This document shows positions 63,583-64,000 of a stretch of DNA of 64,000 nt, in pieces (positions within the stretch are counted from its first letter, which is position 1; each line of letters starts with the position of its first letter). Source of the stretch: Streptomyces lichenis (GTDB lineage Bacteria; Actinomycetota; Actinomycetes; Streptomycetales; Streptomycetaceae); assembly GCF_023218175.1 (NCBI RefSeq), contig NZ_JALPTH010000002.1:1-64000 (forward strand). Reading direction: 5' to 3'. Position numbers and translations under genes: made by a program. The notes below the pieces were generated by a model. That model had not been told where the DNA came from. It saw only the letters and a list, made by a program, of their open reading frames with translations, and ran no database searches.

Positions 63583-63672
63583 GTGCCGGGGCGGGAAGGA
63601 GTGCCGGGGCGGGAAGGAGTGCCGGGGCGGGAAGGGGTGCCGGGGCGGGAAGGGGTGCCGGGGCGAGGTGGG
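63583..63672. repeat. 18-bp tandem repeat (5 copies) in the GntR-dac spacer
   Basis: Five units of GTGCCGGGGCGGGAAGGA with minor changes, the last partly diverged. The surrounding 345-base gap 63482-63826 is G-rich and contains no supported gene. Confidence 0.93.
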
Positions 63673-63826
63673 GGAAGAAGGGGCCGGGGGTGGGGATGGG
63701 GCCGGGGGGCTCGTCGAGGCGACTGCGATCATCTGGTGTCCCGTGCATCCATTCGCGCCTCCCGGGTGTCTTCCTCAAGACACCCGTGAACGACCCACGG
63801 GCCCCACGACTACACGGAGAATCTCC

Positions 63827-64000
63827 TTGACCACGACGACAGTCACCAAGAAGTCCGTGCGCCGCACCGCGGCCGTCGCTCTCACCGGTGGGCTGCTGCT
63901 GACCGTCTCCCCGCTCGCCGCACCCGCCCAGGCCGCCGCCCAGCCCATACCGTCGATATCCGCCAAGGGCGGCTTCCTCGTCGACCAGGCCACCGGCGCC
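63827..64000 (+). CDS. D-alanyl-D-alanine carboxypeptidase, N-terminus (3' truncated by window edge)
   Basis: TTG 63827 has GGAGA six bases upstream and opens 58 complete codons. The product has a signal peptide: TTTTVTKKSVRRTAAVALTG, a hydrophobic GGLLLTVSPLAAP, and a cleavage site near AQA|AAQP. The following ISAKGGFLVDQATGA is the opening strand of S11 (DacA-type) carboxypeptidases, which trim the peptidoglycan pentapeptide outside the membrane. Catalytic SxxK lies beyond the window. Confidence 0.8.
   Translation, partial: MTTTTVTKKSVRRTAAVALTGGLLLTVSPLAAPAQAAAQPIPSISAKGGFLVDQATGA

Overview
The window is high-GC actinobacterial DNA, almost certainly a Streptomyces chromosome. Supporting features are densely packed genes with GC-rich third positions, GTG/TTG starts, many ATGA/GTGA overlaps, an XRE/DUF397 pair, an NsdA-like TPR regulator, an SpoIIE-type phosphatase, a pathway for mycothiol-type enzymes and an aerobic cobalamin cluster. 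Four near-perfect parS sites (GTTTCACGTGAAAC) together with aspS and phoX suggest the core chromosome fairly near oriC. No tRNA, rRNA, IS element, phage or CRISPR array was seen.

Layout. 1-5.9 kb: end of a membrane-anchored protein, a Uma2-type nuclease, a nucleotidyltransferase, a thioredoxin-NHL protein, an M18 aminopeptidase and small proteins. 6.0-9.5 kb: a three-gene minus-strand operon (stand-alone aryl-type carrier protein, FAD halogenase, cation/proton antiporter) with a DmdR/IdeR-like iron box in its promoter region. This looks like an iron-regulated chlorination module without a visible assembly line. 9.6-16.0 kb: an acyl-CoA dehydrogenase, a GNAT, a WhiJ-like regulatory group (ATP-binding anti-sigma-like protein, small protein, XRE, DUF397) and an NsdA-like regulator. 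16.2-21.2 kb: a complete lasso-peptide cluster in the order A-C-B1-B2-ABC exporter, with predicted core GSQNYNDSDKDRYFEGM, a strong stem-loop between precursor and cyclase, and a frameshifted winged-helix regulator at its end. 21.3-27.6 kb: a truncated FG-GAP gene, a PadR/MFS efflux pair, SseB-like, pirin, VOC and DinB genes and a histidine-kinase remnant. 27.9-39.7 kb: the SpoIIE phosphatase, aspS, a TerF-like VWA protein, a PHO-box-controlled Tat-exported PhoX, and a GntR regulator with CCCTAGGG palindromes next to a coupled small ORF and two methyltransferases. 39.7-51.2 kb: cobalamin biosynthesis (cobN behind a B12 riboswitch; divergent cobG-cobH-cobIJ; convergent cobL-cobM-cobK). 51.3-64 kb: a flavin monooxygenase/FMN reductase pair, a universal stress protein, a DrrAB-like ABC exporter, an amino-acid permease, a nitrilase, a mycothiol-dependent-enzyme homologue, an MFS/GntR pair and the start of a D-Ala-D-Ala carboxypeptidase.

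How genes work together. The cob genes cover most methyl transfers and ring steps of the aerobic corrin pathway plus cobalt chelation, with B12 feedback visible only on cobN. The lasso genes are sufficient in kind for leader recognition, cleavage, cyclisation and export. Family names and functions come from recognised motifs; no database search was run.
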